64,000 nucleotides of DNA, from positions 53,185,177-53,249,176 of the forward strand of contig CM045768.1 of assembly GCA_025200525.1 (NCBI GenBank), given 5' to 3'. Position numbers and translations under genes: made by a program. Shown piece by piece: positions 1 to 11,664 of this stretch. Numbering within the stretch: the stretch's first letter is position 1; every line of letters begins with the position of its first letter. Source of the stretch: Camellia lanceoleosa (lineage: Eukaryota; Streptophyta; Magnoliopsida; Ericales; Theaceae). The notes beneath the pieces were generated by a model. It was not told the origin of the DNA, did not search any database, and was given only the letters and a program-made list of their open reading frames with translations.

Positions 1-1079
1 CCATTTTCCTTGCATTTTTCTTTTTCTTTCCAAATCCATTATCCAAATACAACCTAAATTTCTTTTAGTTGTTTGTCATGACACAATATTTGCACAAATT
101 ACTCTAAGTTGTTTCTCAACAGTTTTTTTGTCTTCTATTTTTTTGGTGTCAGCTAATTACTCTATTATCACCCTTTTCAGATGCTTATGATTTTTTTTTC
201 CCTTTAGTAAACTTTAGCAAAATGTTGCACAGTTTGGTAGACTTTGGAAAAATTGTGTAACATTGTTCAAAAAAAAAAAAATGTTACACAGTTTGTCCAA
301 AGTCTACCAATGTGAAGTTTTGGTATATGTTTGGTTACTTGTTGCCTAAATCTTATCTATTTATAGAGAGAAAGTGGCAAAGGTGAGTGTAAAGAGATGT
401 TTCCAAAAATTCTAACAGTCATGTATTATTTTCCATCTCTTCCCTTAACAAAATTCTTTCTTCCAGGAAAAAAAAAAAAGTGTGCAAACAAAATATAAAC
501 TTCCATACAGCAAAACAAATATCCATCAACCATCGTTTAAAAGTATTTATACAGAATACTAACAAATTTAAGTCCTCAAAAACTTTTTTTTTTAAAAAAA
601 TCTTAGTTTAGCTCCCAATATCACCCGCTCGATCATATCAACTATTACCCACAGCAACACCTACAAAAACAAATTATATTATGATTAAGGTTTGTTCACT
701 TGAAATCTATGATTCAAATCATAACAAATTGAATTTTGATATATTGGTCATTATACACTCTTTGTCATTTTGTGTTCGTAAATTATTTATTTTCATAATC
801 AAGTTGTAAACATCATAATTAGTTATGACATCTAAATGTTCTAGCTCAAATCTATCTTGGCATATCAGGAAATTAGAATTAAGCAGCCACACATAAAATT
901 TGCAAAGCAAATGTAAGCAAAATGAACATAAAATGAATTGAAAAGATGCCATAAAAGTAATCACTTGGAGACGTATCCACATCGGTGAACGCTGAATTTT
1001 GGACGACTTGTGCATTGCAACTACGCAAGTCATTAACATCCTTGCTCAACTACACTGGAGACGTATCTGCATTAGTGAC
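1..1079. other. AT-rich spacer without a recognisable gene
   Basis: No coding region with a recognisable domain is seen. The only structured element is the hairpin at 234-310. The right edge grows into the decayed C-terminal part of the FRS pseudogene. Confidence 0.6.
234..310. repeat. Near-perfect hairpin, 31-bp arms
   Basis: The left arm (234-264) and right arm (280-310) are inverted copies with two mismatches, separated by a 15-base A-rich loop. A third partial copy of the arm motif (tgttgcacagtttgg) lies just upstream. It may be a tiny foldback transposon or a transcribed hairpin. No target duplication is evident. Confidence 0.7.
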
Positions 1080-3467
1080 AAAAAGTCATCTCTTCACATG
1101 ATGGGTCTTACATGGCCTCATATTATTCCTTCTAAAACGCTTTGGTGCAAAAAGAGTGGGAGTACCAATTGGATCATAGTCATCATCGTATTCCTCAAAC
1201 GAATTACTACCCACTTGTCCCATTTTATGATCATTTTGGGAGCAAGTTCTCCTTGTGTGGCGACGACCCTACTTTGTCAAGTAAATCACCAATCATTAAG
1301 GAGAACAAAAATGCCAATACTACATTACAATAACAAAATTAAAGCGCAAAGCACCTGCTACATTGGCATCGCCTTGGCTTTCGAGGTTTAGCCATGTAGG
1401 ATCCCCCAATATTTCCCTTTGTGTTCACTACTTTCGGATCCCCAACCCCATATGGCAGCAGTGAACTTTTTCCTTCATCAACATTAGTTTCCTTGGCTAT
1501 GCAAAGCTGCTTCATCCGACATGTCATTGTAAAAAATGCATTCCTAGCCTCTTCAAACCCTTCGGACATTTGTGAGGCATAGTCACACATTTCAATAAAA
1601 GAATAGCAAAGTACCCCAAAACGTGTCTCCTATGTGAGAGTGCTAGAGAATTGGGCTTGGCAATGTTGTTTACTAACCTTTCTTACCTGCTTTGTCCAAC
1701 GATGCATCACACAACTTAGGGGAATTTCAGTCATGTGTTCACATTTCATCACAGAAATCATGTGGCTGGAAGGAAGTCCAAAGAAGTCAAAGTTTTTGCA
1801 ACTACATTTCATTATGCTAGTTACGGGATGGTATGACACTTCCCACGTGGAACCAAATTTAGTGTACTTTAAAAATTTGTATATGCAATGATCGAACTCC
1901 TCTTTCCTTCCATCAAAAATCAACAATGCTTCCTCAATTATTTCATTATAGAACATTAAGAACAAACGTCTAGTGAAGATGGCTGCTACATGTTTCTCTA
2001 GAGGCCGAAGTGCCGTGGTAAGATAAGGATCACTATTGTCAGTTTTTGCCTCGACATCCCCTTCATTGTTTCGCAACCGATAAAGGGCCATGTCAAAACA
2101 TCTAACAAATTCGAATAGTTTCAGTTTTTGTTTGAGGCGTTTATTGAAAAAAGCATGCATACCCTTATAATGCTAACTGCTCTTCATTCCAACAAAAAAA
2201 ATGACCACGCAAATATGACTAAGCCCACATGCCTTTGTTGTTATAGGTGTCTGATACCCACTTGTTATTTTGAAGGCCATATTTTCTGACCATCTTACTC
2301 TAAGCTTCCTCAAATACAACCTTATTCACATCAAGATCCATGAAATGCTTGAAATGTCCCTCGAATCCATCGACTCGAACATTTTGCTTGGCATTTATGT
2401 GCATATGCCAATTACATAGACGATGCTTGGCATTCGGAAAGACTTTCTATTGCCTCACGCATGGCCATATCCCCATCTGTCAACACTGACACCGGTCTTT
2501 TGTTATCCATGGCCTCTAATAACTTCTGCAAAACCCATGTGTATGTTGCAATTGTCTCAACAACGAGCAAGTTGCATACAAATATGGTGGTTTCAAAATG
2601 GTTATTCACCCCAGCCAAAATAACAACAGGTTTGTTATATGAATTCATTTTATAAGTTGTATCGAAAACCAACACGTCACCAAATGCAGCATAGTCTAGG
2701 TGAGACCTTGAATCTGCCCAAAACAATTTGTCAAGCTGGTTCTCCTGATCCTTGTCATACTTGTAAAAGAAATATGGGTCACCATCAGCTATTGCACATA
2801 AGTAATCCAAAGCACACTCCGTATCACTATCCTTCATTTCTACTTTGTGCTCGGCTTGAATATAATTGTGCAAATCTTTGTAAATAAAGCCCACATTATT
2901 GAAAGACCCAGATTATTACACCAACAAATCCATTATATGGCTTGTCTTGACACCAACATCGTGCAAAGCCTTTACTTGAGCTTTGTCAGTGATCTTTACA
3001 AACCTATGGGACCAAAGAAATGGCACACATTGTGATGTTGCCAATGGATGGTTATGTTCCATGTTAAAGTGAGTGACAATGTATTTGCCTACATCCAGAT
3101 TGTACCTTATGCAAAAATGAGCATCACAACCAACTCTAGTCAATGCCTTGGCAGCTCTTTTTCGATCAATACAGGCCAAGTGTTGCTTTGCTCTTTGGTC
3201 TTGTCTTAAGCATACCCATTTTCTACTAAGAACCTTTGTTGCCTACATTATTCGCATGTCTTTCCTAATGCTAAATCCCACAACTTTAGCATATTGATTA
3301 CAGAAATCATTGGCATCCTCTTCTGAATTGAATTGTATTTCAAGAACATCATTCTTGGTTAAACTTCGAATAGGGTCATTTGCATGGGAACCTAACCCTT
3401 CTTTATTCCCACAAACTTCGTCATCTTCAAGCTTATGCTCAAATTTAGTACATCCGAAAGGATCCAT
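1080..3467 (-). pseudogene. FAR1-related sequence (FRS) pseudogene
   Basis: Read on the minus strand, consecutive pieces in different frames give the complete order of a FAR1/FHY3-type protein, a family of transcription factors domesticated from Mutator transposases. From 3467 to 3243 comes an acidic leader and the start of the FAR1 DNA-binding domain (EEDANDFCNQYAKVVGFSIR). From 3179 to 2916 the domain ends with GKYIVTHFNMEHNHPL. From 2894 to 2412 is the MULE transposase-like core (FGDVLVFDTTYKMNSYNKP, then LTDGDMAM). From about 2411 to 2161 the core continues but contains stops. From 2160 to 1630 is the C-terminal part with a SWIM zinc finger (KCSCKNFDFFGLPSSHM), in which the third cysteine of the CxC...CxH pattern is serine. 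From 1590 to about 1080 is a degraded tail that includes EEYDDDYDPIGTPTLFAPKR. Frame changes and internal stops make it non-functional. Multiple introns could hide some frame changes, but in-frame stops within conserved stretches argue against a working gene. Confidence 0.85.
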
Positions 3468-3775
3468 GATAACTACATCAAAAACAATACAAAAAGAATA
3501 ACATTATTTTATAAAATGAATGAAAATTCCTAAAATCACTTAAGAGAATTTTGTAAAAGAGCAAATAACAGACAGAAACAATAATATAATAATGTACATA
3601 GATTTAATGACATAGTTATTGAAAACATAGCCTGACTTACCATTAATGACATAGTTATTGAAAATCAAAATAAATAGAGAATGACTCTATAATCAACAAT
3701 TAAAATATTGGTTGATTAATAGAAACACAATAAAATAGAAAAAGAGAAAAGGAAAAAGCAAATAAATATAAAATA
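3468..3775. other. AT-rich spacer
   Basis: It contains a short direct repeat of a motif ending in gacatagttattgaaaa (about 3609-3625 and 3647-3663). Nothing else is recognised. Confidence 0.5.
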
Positions 3776-4024
3776 TATGGTGGCAAGTGGTGGTGGTTGG
3801 TGGTGGCAAAAGACGGTGGTGACTAGTGTTGGGTGGTAAAAAAAAAACACTGAAAACTCAAAACGGAAACACATTTTTTAAGTTTACATTTTTTGGCCAA
3901 ATTTATAAACTGAGACCACTGATTTATAAATCAAAAATTTACCAAACAAGTTTTTATTTGAGTTTTTAAAATTTTTATAAATATAAACAGAAAATTGAAA
4001 ACGTAAATGTTACCAAACGGTACC
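3776..4024 (+). mobile_element. Truncated copy of the Harbinger-type MITE seen at 43249-44422
   Basis: It matches the right-hand end of the complete element at 43249-44422. The matching parts are the edge of the GGTGG minisatellite, then aactcaaaacggaaacacat, the 'accactgatttataaat' segment, and the terminal taccaaac inverted-repeat end. No left terminus could be found upstream, so it is a 5'-truncated or internally deleted copy. Confidence 0.7.
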
Positions 4025-4335
4025 TAGATGTTTGGTAGCTTTCTTTGTACCATCATGATTCGACGATCTCAACAAGAAGTTAGTTGATGGTATCCTCTTT
4101 TTGCAGCTCTTTGTGTAAATATATTTCAAGATTTTTCATTATTTATTGTTCGTTGTAATTTGTTTTAAAGTTTTAACTTACTTGGAAAAGTACTTGGCAT
4201 CAATTTTGATGCATTTGCTATTGCCGTTGAGGTTATTACTATTTTCATTATTGTTCTTGATCTCCAATCCCCTTATTTTAATGCATTATACGAAGTTTGC
4301 CAATATTGTGCTATCAATTATTAATTCTTAAAAGA
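4025..4335. other. Spacer, nothing recognised
   Basis: Low-complexity AT-rich DNA. A short open frame (4146-4331) is hydrophobic by composition and has no recognisable domain. Confidence 0.4.
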
Positions 4336-5462
4336 AAACACCAGCCAATACTCTGCTTCAATTATACGCAAATAATAAAAAAGCACACCTGTAAGTACCC
4401 TACTATTAATTAAAATTAAATAAATGAATAAATAAGCAGACCCACTAGTAAGCACATCCGCCAGTGCCCTGCTATCAATTAAAAAAAAAAAAAAAAGACT
4501 ATACACTCGCAAGTATCCTACTATCAATTAAAATAAACAAATAAAATAAAGGTACATCCGCCAGTGCCCTAATATCAATTCATAGCAAATAAATTAAACA
4601 ACACAAAAGCAAGTACCCTACTATCAATTAACATGAAAAAAAATAAATAAAATAGCACAATCGCTAGCGCCCTACTATTAATTGCCAAAAAAAAAAAAAG
4701 AAAGAAAAAGAAGAAGAAGAAAAAGATAGCACACCTGCAAGTATCCTACTATCAATTAAAATAAACAAATAAATAAAAAAGCACACATACCAGTGTCCTG
4801 CTATCAATTCAAAGCAAAAAAATTTAAAAACACAAAAGGAAGTACCTTATTATCAATTAACATGAAACAAATAAATAAAATAGCATACCCTCCAGTGCCC
4901 TACTACTAATTGTAAAAAAAAAATTAAAAAAAAAAAAAAAAAGAAGAAGAAAAAGAAGACAGTACACCTACAAGTATCCAACTATCAATTAAAATAAACA
5001 AATAAAAAAAAAAAAAGCACACCTACCAATGCCCTGCTATCAATTCAAAGTAAATTAATTAAAAAACACAGAAGCAACTACCTTACTATCACTTACCATG
5101 AAACAAATAAATAAAATACTCGCCAGTGCTCTGCTATTAATTAAATAAAAAAATACAACACACCTGCAAATATCCTATTATCAATTAAAATAAACAAATA
5201 AATAAAAAAACACACCTGCCAGTGCCCTACTATCAATTTAAATCAAATAAATTCTAAAACACAGAAGCAAGTATCCTACTATCAATTAAAATGAAACAAA
5301 AAAATAAAATAGTACACCCGCTAGTGTCCTGCTATTAATTCAAAAAAAAAAAAAGGCAGTATACCTGCAAGTATCCCACTATCAATTAAAATAAACAAAT
5401 AAATAAAAAACATCCGCTAGTGCCCTACTATTAATTAAAAGCAAATAAATTAAAAAACACAC
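4336..5462 (+). repeat. About 20-copy tandem array, ~50-bp period
   Basis: Each unit carries a core close to CAAGTATCCTACTATCAATT followed by an A-rich spacer of aaataaacaaataaataaaa type. Core ends recur near 4404, 4472, 4521, 4573, 4622, 4676, 4750, 4803, 4852, 4906, 4983, 5038, 5091, 5136, 5180, 5232, 5279, 5333, 5381 and 5430. Two core versions tend to alternate (CAAGTATCC and CCAGTGCCC), so the basic duplication step was probably a dimer or longer. Confidence 0.85.
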
Positions 5463-6237
5463 ATGCTAATGCAACCGCTAGGGAGGAAGGGATGAAGGAG
5501 CTATAGTTTTACTTCTACGTTAAGATGGAGAAATTGAGGACCTATGACAAATAAAAACAGAATATTGAAATAGAATTAGTAAAGAAGATAATACTTAAGG
5601 AAATTAATGATTATGCGGAGAAAAGAAAGAATCTATGTACAAAAAATATTATTTTGCACATCTGTTGACATTAACAAACTGCATAAGCAATAACAGAGAT
5701 GAAAGTCTACTACCTTTGCTCAAAGTATCAATAACCATTACAGAAATAAACACTTAAACAAATGTATCACAACTAACCGTTTGACCACTTCAACAAAATT
5801 TAAATAAAAATATATACAAAAAAAAAATTTATTTGATTGGATGAACTATTGGATTATTTGATAGGTCATAACTTGGTTAGTTTCTTGGTAGTTTCCTATG
5901 TCAAAGGTGAAGCTTAGTTGAAAACTTCGTATTTTAATTGATGGACTATTGGATTGATAGTAAGGACTATTGGATTTGTTTCATGTTAATTGATAGTAAG
6001 GTACTATTGGATTGATAGTAAGGACTATTTAATTGAATAGCACTATTGGATTGATAGTGAGGACTTAAGGAAATAAAATACCTTACTATTTTAAATTTGT
6101 CTTGCTATCAATAAAAGTTTTCTAAATGATAGACTATTGGATTATTTTTTTGAAAACTTCGTATCTAGCCTATTGAACTATTGGACTACTAGATTTGAAT
6201 TATTGTTATTGGATTTTTTTCATCTTTGATAGAACCT
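5463..6237. repeat. AT-rich spacer with inverted outliers of the ~50-bp array
   Basis: At 5978-6004 the sequence is the reverse complement, with one mismatch, of array unit 4842-4868. Around it (5940-6065) the motif 'actattggattgatagtaagg' recurs several times. So a short block of the array family lies in inverted orientation about 0.5 kb away. No gene is seen. Confidence 0.65.
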
Positions 6238-6240
6238 TTA

Positions 6241-6388
6241 TGTTGTGTTTGGATCATAGATATGAGTAAAGATTTGAAAAGAAAATGGGAAAATGTGGGT
6301 GAAATGTCAATGAACTATAATTACATTCGACACACCTTTTCCTTCCCCTTTTCAAATCCCTAGCTAAATTCATGATCCAAACATAACA
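6241..6388. mobile_element. 148-bp MITE, TTA target duplication (Tourist/PIF-Harbinger type)
   Basis: Terminal inverted repeats TGTTGTGTTTGGATCAT and TGTTATGTTTGGATCAT (right end, reversed) are flanked by TTA at 6238-6240 and 6389-6391. The TTA duplication and TGTTTGG-type ends are typical of Tourist-like MITEs. It has no coding capacity. Confidence 0.8.
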
Positions 6389-6391
6389 TTA

Positions 6392-7438
6392 AGGAAATAT
6401 GATGGTTTCAACGGCATAGAAAGCAAAGCACATTTACATAATTTTCTTCTTCTTTTGTGCTAGTTTATTATTTTCCAAAAAAAATTTAAAATAAAATAAA
6501 AATGTGGGAGTATATTTTCCAAATGATTTGAGCCAACATCAGTCCATATGTCATAGTTACATGAAGTTATATACCATAAAGTGAGTAATTATGAATGACA
6601 GCAACTATGGCTTTGGTTATAATTCTTGCTTAATATAAATTATTTGTATGTAGAAAAGTTCCTAGAATTTGAATGTTTGGTATAGATTTTACTTGATGTG
6701 ATGTGGACCACACACTATATCAAATCTGATCCACCCATTTAAAATTCTATACGTTTTTCTAAGTATTTTTTTTTTCTAGTTATGTAGAATTGTTGTTTAC
6801 TTAAAAAGCATAACTTAGTTTCATTCCTAGTAATTTTCTATGTCAAAGAGGAAGATGAGTTGCTTTTAATTAGGTTGACTATGTGATTGTTGTTATTGGA
6901 TTTTCTAATCTTCATAAAGCCTTTTTGGAAATTGGATATTTTGATTTGAGCATCATAGAAATCATATTCTTATAAAATTCCAGAATCTTATTATGAAGAT
7001 CATTGATGATGCTAATAATGACAGCTAATAAAATTATTAAATTCTAATATTTTGAAATTGTTTTTTGTTGTTATGTATTCAATTTTCTCTTTCCGATAAT
7101 GTGATTTACATTTTATCACTATTCTATAAATTTTTCATCTCTTACTCTTCATTTGGGACAACAAAAAGCCATTGGATTTTTTAATATTATACATTGGGTG
7201 TGTTGCGCATATTGGTATAATAAATAATATTTTTTTCTAAATTTATATAGAAAGTCATTGGTTTTCCCATTCATTATGTATTACATTGAGTTGAATGTTA
7301 AGCAGACCCCTACTCAATCTGATGGAATTCCAAACAAATATAAAATTAATATTAAAATAATATGTGCATAGATAATGCACCAACAACATCCAATCATGAT
7401 AAGAATTGTATATCAATCAAATAAAAATCCTCAAATGC
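6392..7438. other. AT-rich spacer
   Basis: No gene, RNA or clear repeat is recognised. The last bases, aatgc (7434-7438), are the left target-site copy of the solo LTR that follows. Confidence 0.5.
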
Positions 7439-8042
7439 TGTCACAACCCAAACCCGCCCCTATAGGTTTAGCGTCGTAACCAGCTAGTAATCCTTGGATT
7501 ACCAAAGGCCTTTGAAAAAAAATCTCATAATAAGGGCTACGGAAATACATAGTCCATCGAGCTATGCAAACATACATGGGACAGATAATTTTAAACTTAA
7601 AAGCATACATGTGACATCATAAAAATATAAAAGTTACACGTTATCCCACATATAGATAAACAAAAATTTGATCGTAAATCAAAAGAAACAAAGTCTTAAA
7701 CATTCATAAAACATGGCCACAAGACTTGACTTAATCTGGAACCTCCTCAAGAGGTATAAAAGGGTGTCTAACAAACACAAAACTCTTGAGCATCCCTTAA
7801 GCACAGTGGTCGCTACCGCTCACCTACATACATAATAATAAATGGTAAGCAAAAGCCCAGTGAATAATAACAAAGTAAAGGGTTAAATGAATGATGTCCC
7901 AAAACCAATTCAGAAATCAGAGTTCATATCAAAGACAGATTTATGTTCGTATTCTTGTTCAAATCATATACAGAAATCTGAGTTCATGCTTAATTTTAAA
8001 TTTGTTAGCACTACAAATCACATACAAAGTATCAAAGGTCAT

Positions 8043-8383
8043 ACTTGCCAGTTCCATAAAGGAACCTCCAGCCGGGTACAGATAACTTGTCAGTTCCTTA
8101 AAGGAACCTCCGAACTAGGAATGGATAACTTGTCAGTTCCATAAAAGAACCTCCAGCTGGGTACAAATAACTTGTCAGTTCCTTAAAGGAACCTCCAAAC
8201 TGGAAATGGATAACTTGTCAGTTCCATAAAGGAACCTCCAGTCGGGTACAGATAACTTGTCAGTTCCTTAAAGGAACCTTCGGACTGGGAACGAATAACT
8301 TGTTAGTTCCATAAAGGAACCTCCATCCGAGTACAGATAACTTGTTAGTTCCATAAAGAAGCCTCCGAACGGGGAACAGATAA
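8043..8383 (-). repeat. Four-dimer minisatellite inside the solo LTR
   Basis: Eight units of about 42-43 bp, each starting with a form of aacttgtcagttcc. Two versions alternate strictly: A has 'ccataaag' plus a 'gggtacagat' tail, B has 'ccttaaag' plus a 'gggaatggat' tail. This gives four ~85-bp higher-order units. A later unit shows small changes (ccataaagaagcc). Confidence 0.85.
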
Positions 8384-9703
8384 CATACTTGTACCGTAGA
8401 ATTGTTGCCACGAATATTTGTCAAAATTGGACAATCATTCATAGTACAAACATAACATTTCATAGAACAGATCTTATTCCATATATAGAAAATAAGTAAA
8501 GTTGAACATAGCTTTACTAAGTTATTACTCACAATTGGCTCCAAAGCAAACAAATAGAGTAGGTAAATCAGATATCTTGTGGCGCGTGACCTTCAAAGAT
8601 ACAGAATGAATACGTACTGAATTACACACCCGAAATCATTAACTTAGTCCTTTTTATCTTGGTGTGTTTCTACTTTGTATCCTCATTATTATGTTTTAAT
8701 CTGGGCCTAGGAATGCCTAGGAAGCAATGAAGATGATAAAATGCACTTTGGAACGTTTAACAAAATTTGCTTAAAATAGGGGTCCTGCTCGAGCGAACAT
8801 ACAAAATGTGAGTGGTCGCCCGAGCGCAACTTCTGTCGTTCGAGTGGCCTGTAAACTCTGCAAAAGTACTGGTTGCTTGATTTTTCCGCTCGACATTCAT
8901 TCAAGCGTGAGACTCATGCCTTCGCTCGAACGCAACTCTTGTCGTTTGAGCAGTCTGCAAAACATGTAAACTTCTAGCGGCGTGCATTTTACGCTCGAGC
9001 CACCTTTTGGTCGCTCAAGCAGAGGTTCTGTCGCTCGAGCGAAGAAACAGAATCTGGAATTTCCAGATTGCTGTATATGATGCAAACTTCAAATTCAAAG
9101 CCTCGCAACTCATCATTTGGACCCAAAAGTTGAGAAAACACTTGGAAACTTGTAAAACATCATTGATTAAGAATCAATACTCAAAATCAAAGCCCAAAAG
9201 CAAAAGGATTCTTCGAATTCAAACGTGAATTATGTGTATACATACCATGCATGTATTGACTTGGGTTCAAAAACTTCCAAAACAAAATCAAATGAGGTCC
9301 AATGGTGAAAAATGTTATGAATTAGTAAAACCATGTTATAATTACCACATACAAGAGAGAAAAGCTTGACAATAACTTCTAAACTCCATGAAATGTACAT
9401 GCATGCATGAGAGGCTCTTCTTTTCTACTTCCTAGTTCAATTCTTGCTTAACTTAGCTTACTTCTCTAGAATTCATGTATGGAATAACTTAAACTCAAAC
9501 CTAAAGGTTGAATTCTTACCTTAGATGTTCAATTATGCTCTAGAATGCTAATTCTTTGAGCTTGAAGGCCAAATGTCTAAGGTTCCGCCCAAATGCTAGC
9601 AATTCTTTATTTAATCTCAACTTTCCCATCTTCTCTCTCTCTGTCTCTCTCTCTCACGTTAGTTTGTTGTGTAGGTTCAAAGATGTGAAGAAGAAAAAGA
9701 TGA

Positions 9704-9708
9704 ATGGT
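9704..9708. repeat. Left target-site duplication ATGGT of the Ty3/gypsy element
   Basis: ATGGT directly precedes the 5' LTR (TGTGATAACC...). An identical ATGGT follows the 3' LTR at 25842-25846. Five bases is the usual duplication length for gypsy elements. Confidence 0.9.
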
Positions 9709-10105
9709 TGTGATAACCCTATCCCGTGTTATGTTAATTAATCTTAATTATGATTGTGATTATGTGGTTAATATGATTTTGAGTGCCATTTATATGATTA
9801 TATGTGTTTTTGAATTACTATCTGTTCACCGTAGGAAAATTTGTTTGATCTTCTGTTATAAGATTTAATTAAAGACCGTAGAGGCGTTAAAAAGCAAAAT
9901 TGACTATATTTTTGTGCTTAGCATGATTTTTAGAGCCCATGGTGAAGTTTAATTAAAAATTGATTCGGATCAAAATAATTAGATTAAACTGATTGAATTA
10001 GGCACAATTGATTAGCCTTAATCAAGGTTGATTAGGAAAGTGTGTATATATAGGCCTATTTATGCTTAAGCTCCCTATTTGAGCACAAAAATTTGAATTA
10101 TACTC

Positions 10106-10150
<45 letters not shown>

Positions 10151-11295
10151 GGTTCTAGAGAGAGAAGAGGGCTCAGATTGTGAATTTTGACTCAAAGCTT
10201 GGGGATTTGGAAGCTAAGTTCAAGAATTAGCTATAGTTTGAAGAATTGGAGCTCCTAGGTGAGTAATTGAACTCAACTTCATGAGTCTAAGTTCATAATT
10301 AAGTGAATTCAAGCAAGATGTACAATTAAGAGCAAGAATTGAGTTGATTATAATGAATTTGAAGTCAACATGGCCATGCATGTAGATAGTTGCCATGGAA
10401 TTGCATAATCAAGCATGTAGCATGTTAAATATGAAAAATTGAGTATCAAATCATACATGCAAGCATGGTTTTGTTGAGCTTCATGATTATAAGCATCATT
10501 TGTGTCATTTGAAATAGTATTGGAATCTATATTACACATGCATGCATAATCCATGTAGTTATGAAGTTTGGTTGCATGTGTTTGGAAGTTGTCAAGAAGA
10601 ATATGAAATGATTTAAGAATTGGATCATGGTTTTGGACAGTTGGTCTCAAATTATCTATATCCTCATTCTATGTAATGTCTTTCCATGTTTTTGTACCAA
10701 GAACACGAACTTTGGACCTTTGAACATCAAGTTTGAGCTTCAAACAAAATTTTGGAAAACCTAGAATTCGATCTGTCTGCTCGAGCGAGGGAAAATCGAG
10801 CTCCCAAAAGTCTTTTAATGAATTGTACGGTAGCTCGAGCGGCAAACCTTGCACTTGAGCAGACCCTGTTTTGCAAGACTCCTTGCTCGAGTGTCAAAAT
10901 CCTCACTCGAGCATGAAATTCATGCAACCAGTACTTTCTCAAATTTTTGCAGCCCGCTCGAGTGAAGACCCCTGTTTCAAAAATTTTGAAAAGTCGTTTT
11001 ACGCTTCTTTTTTCGTTCTCTTTCATTTCTAAGCACTCTTAGGCAGGCATGGAACATTGTAAATAAGTTAAAGGGATAAGAAAAAGGCTTAAGAGAAATA
11101 AACAATTTGAGAATGGATTGAATCGCTTGTGACCCGATATGTTGTAAATTGTGTAGGGCCAAGCGCAAGGGCGAATCCATCAGCAGAACACTGTGAGTAA
11201 TATCTTAATAAGAATGTATTGAAGTATGCTCACTTATGTATAAGTTCTATGGAGTTGTTAAATTGAATTGGATATTCATCATGCTAATGATTGAA

Positions 11296-11660
11296 TAAAG
11301 GCCGTTTGGTATGAATGTTAGGCCAAAGGTCGTTTGATACGAATGTTGGGCCAAAGGCTGTTTGATACGAATGTTGGGCCAAAAGCCGTTTGATATGAAT
11401 GTTGGGCCAAAGGCCGTTTGACATGAATGATTGTGCCAAAGCCCATTTGACACGAACGTTGGGCCAAGGGCCGTTTGATATGAATGATTGGGCCAAAGGC
11501 TGTTTGACATAAATGATTGGGCCAAAGGTCGTCTGACATAAATAATTGGGCCAAAGGCCGTTAGACATGAATGAATTGTGCTCAAGGCTGTTTGATAAGA
11601 ATGAATTGGGCCCGAGGCAGTTTAATATGTTTAGGCCTAAGGTCGTTTGACGTACTAGAT
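11296..11660 (+). repeat. ~28-30 bp tandem array in the 5' LTR
   Basis: About a dozen units of the form GGCCAAAGGCCGTTTGATAT plus gaatgttg. Each contains the palindrome GGCCnnnGGCC. The same array occurs in the 3' LTR (24895-25275). Antisense open frames here (repeating FGPTFVSNG-like peptides) are products of the repeat, not genes. Confidence 0.85.
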
Positions 11661-11664
11661 AGAA

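Larger units (their letters stand above)
7439..9708 (-). mobile_element. Outer solo LTR (gypsy-type), 3' part on the minus strand
   Basis: The plus-strand edge TGTCACAACCC is the reverse of an LTR end resembling the ...GGGTCATAACA end of the neighbouring element. The edge is at 7439. The other edge is at 26204 (gggttgttata, the reverse of TATAACAACCC). Flanks are aatgc (7434-7438) and aatgt (26205-26209), a 5-bp target duplication with one difference. Without the later insertion the LTR is about 2.63 kb, close to the 2.54-kb 3' LTR of the element inside it. No internal domain or second LTR is present, so it is a solo LTR of a related family. It contains the dimeric array at 8043-8383 and a cluster of CTCGAGC motifs at 8787-9045. 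Confidence 0.8.

Noticed and set aside
4336..5462. Array resembling a CRISPR (regular ~50-bp spacing)
   Set aside because: The A-rich spacers are near copies of one another and the context is a plant nuclear genome; it is a minisatellite.
11247..11585. Open frames of repeated FGPTF/LAQHSYQ peptides opposite the LTR (also 24845-25186)
   Set aside because: They are frames through the ~28-bp LTR array with no independent evidence of coding.
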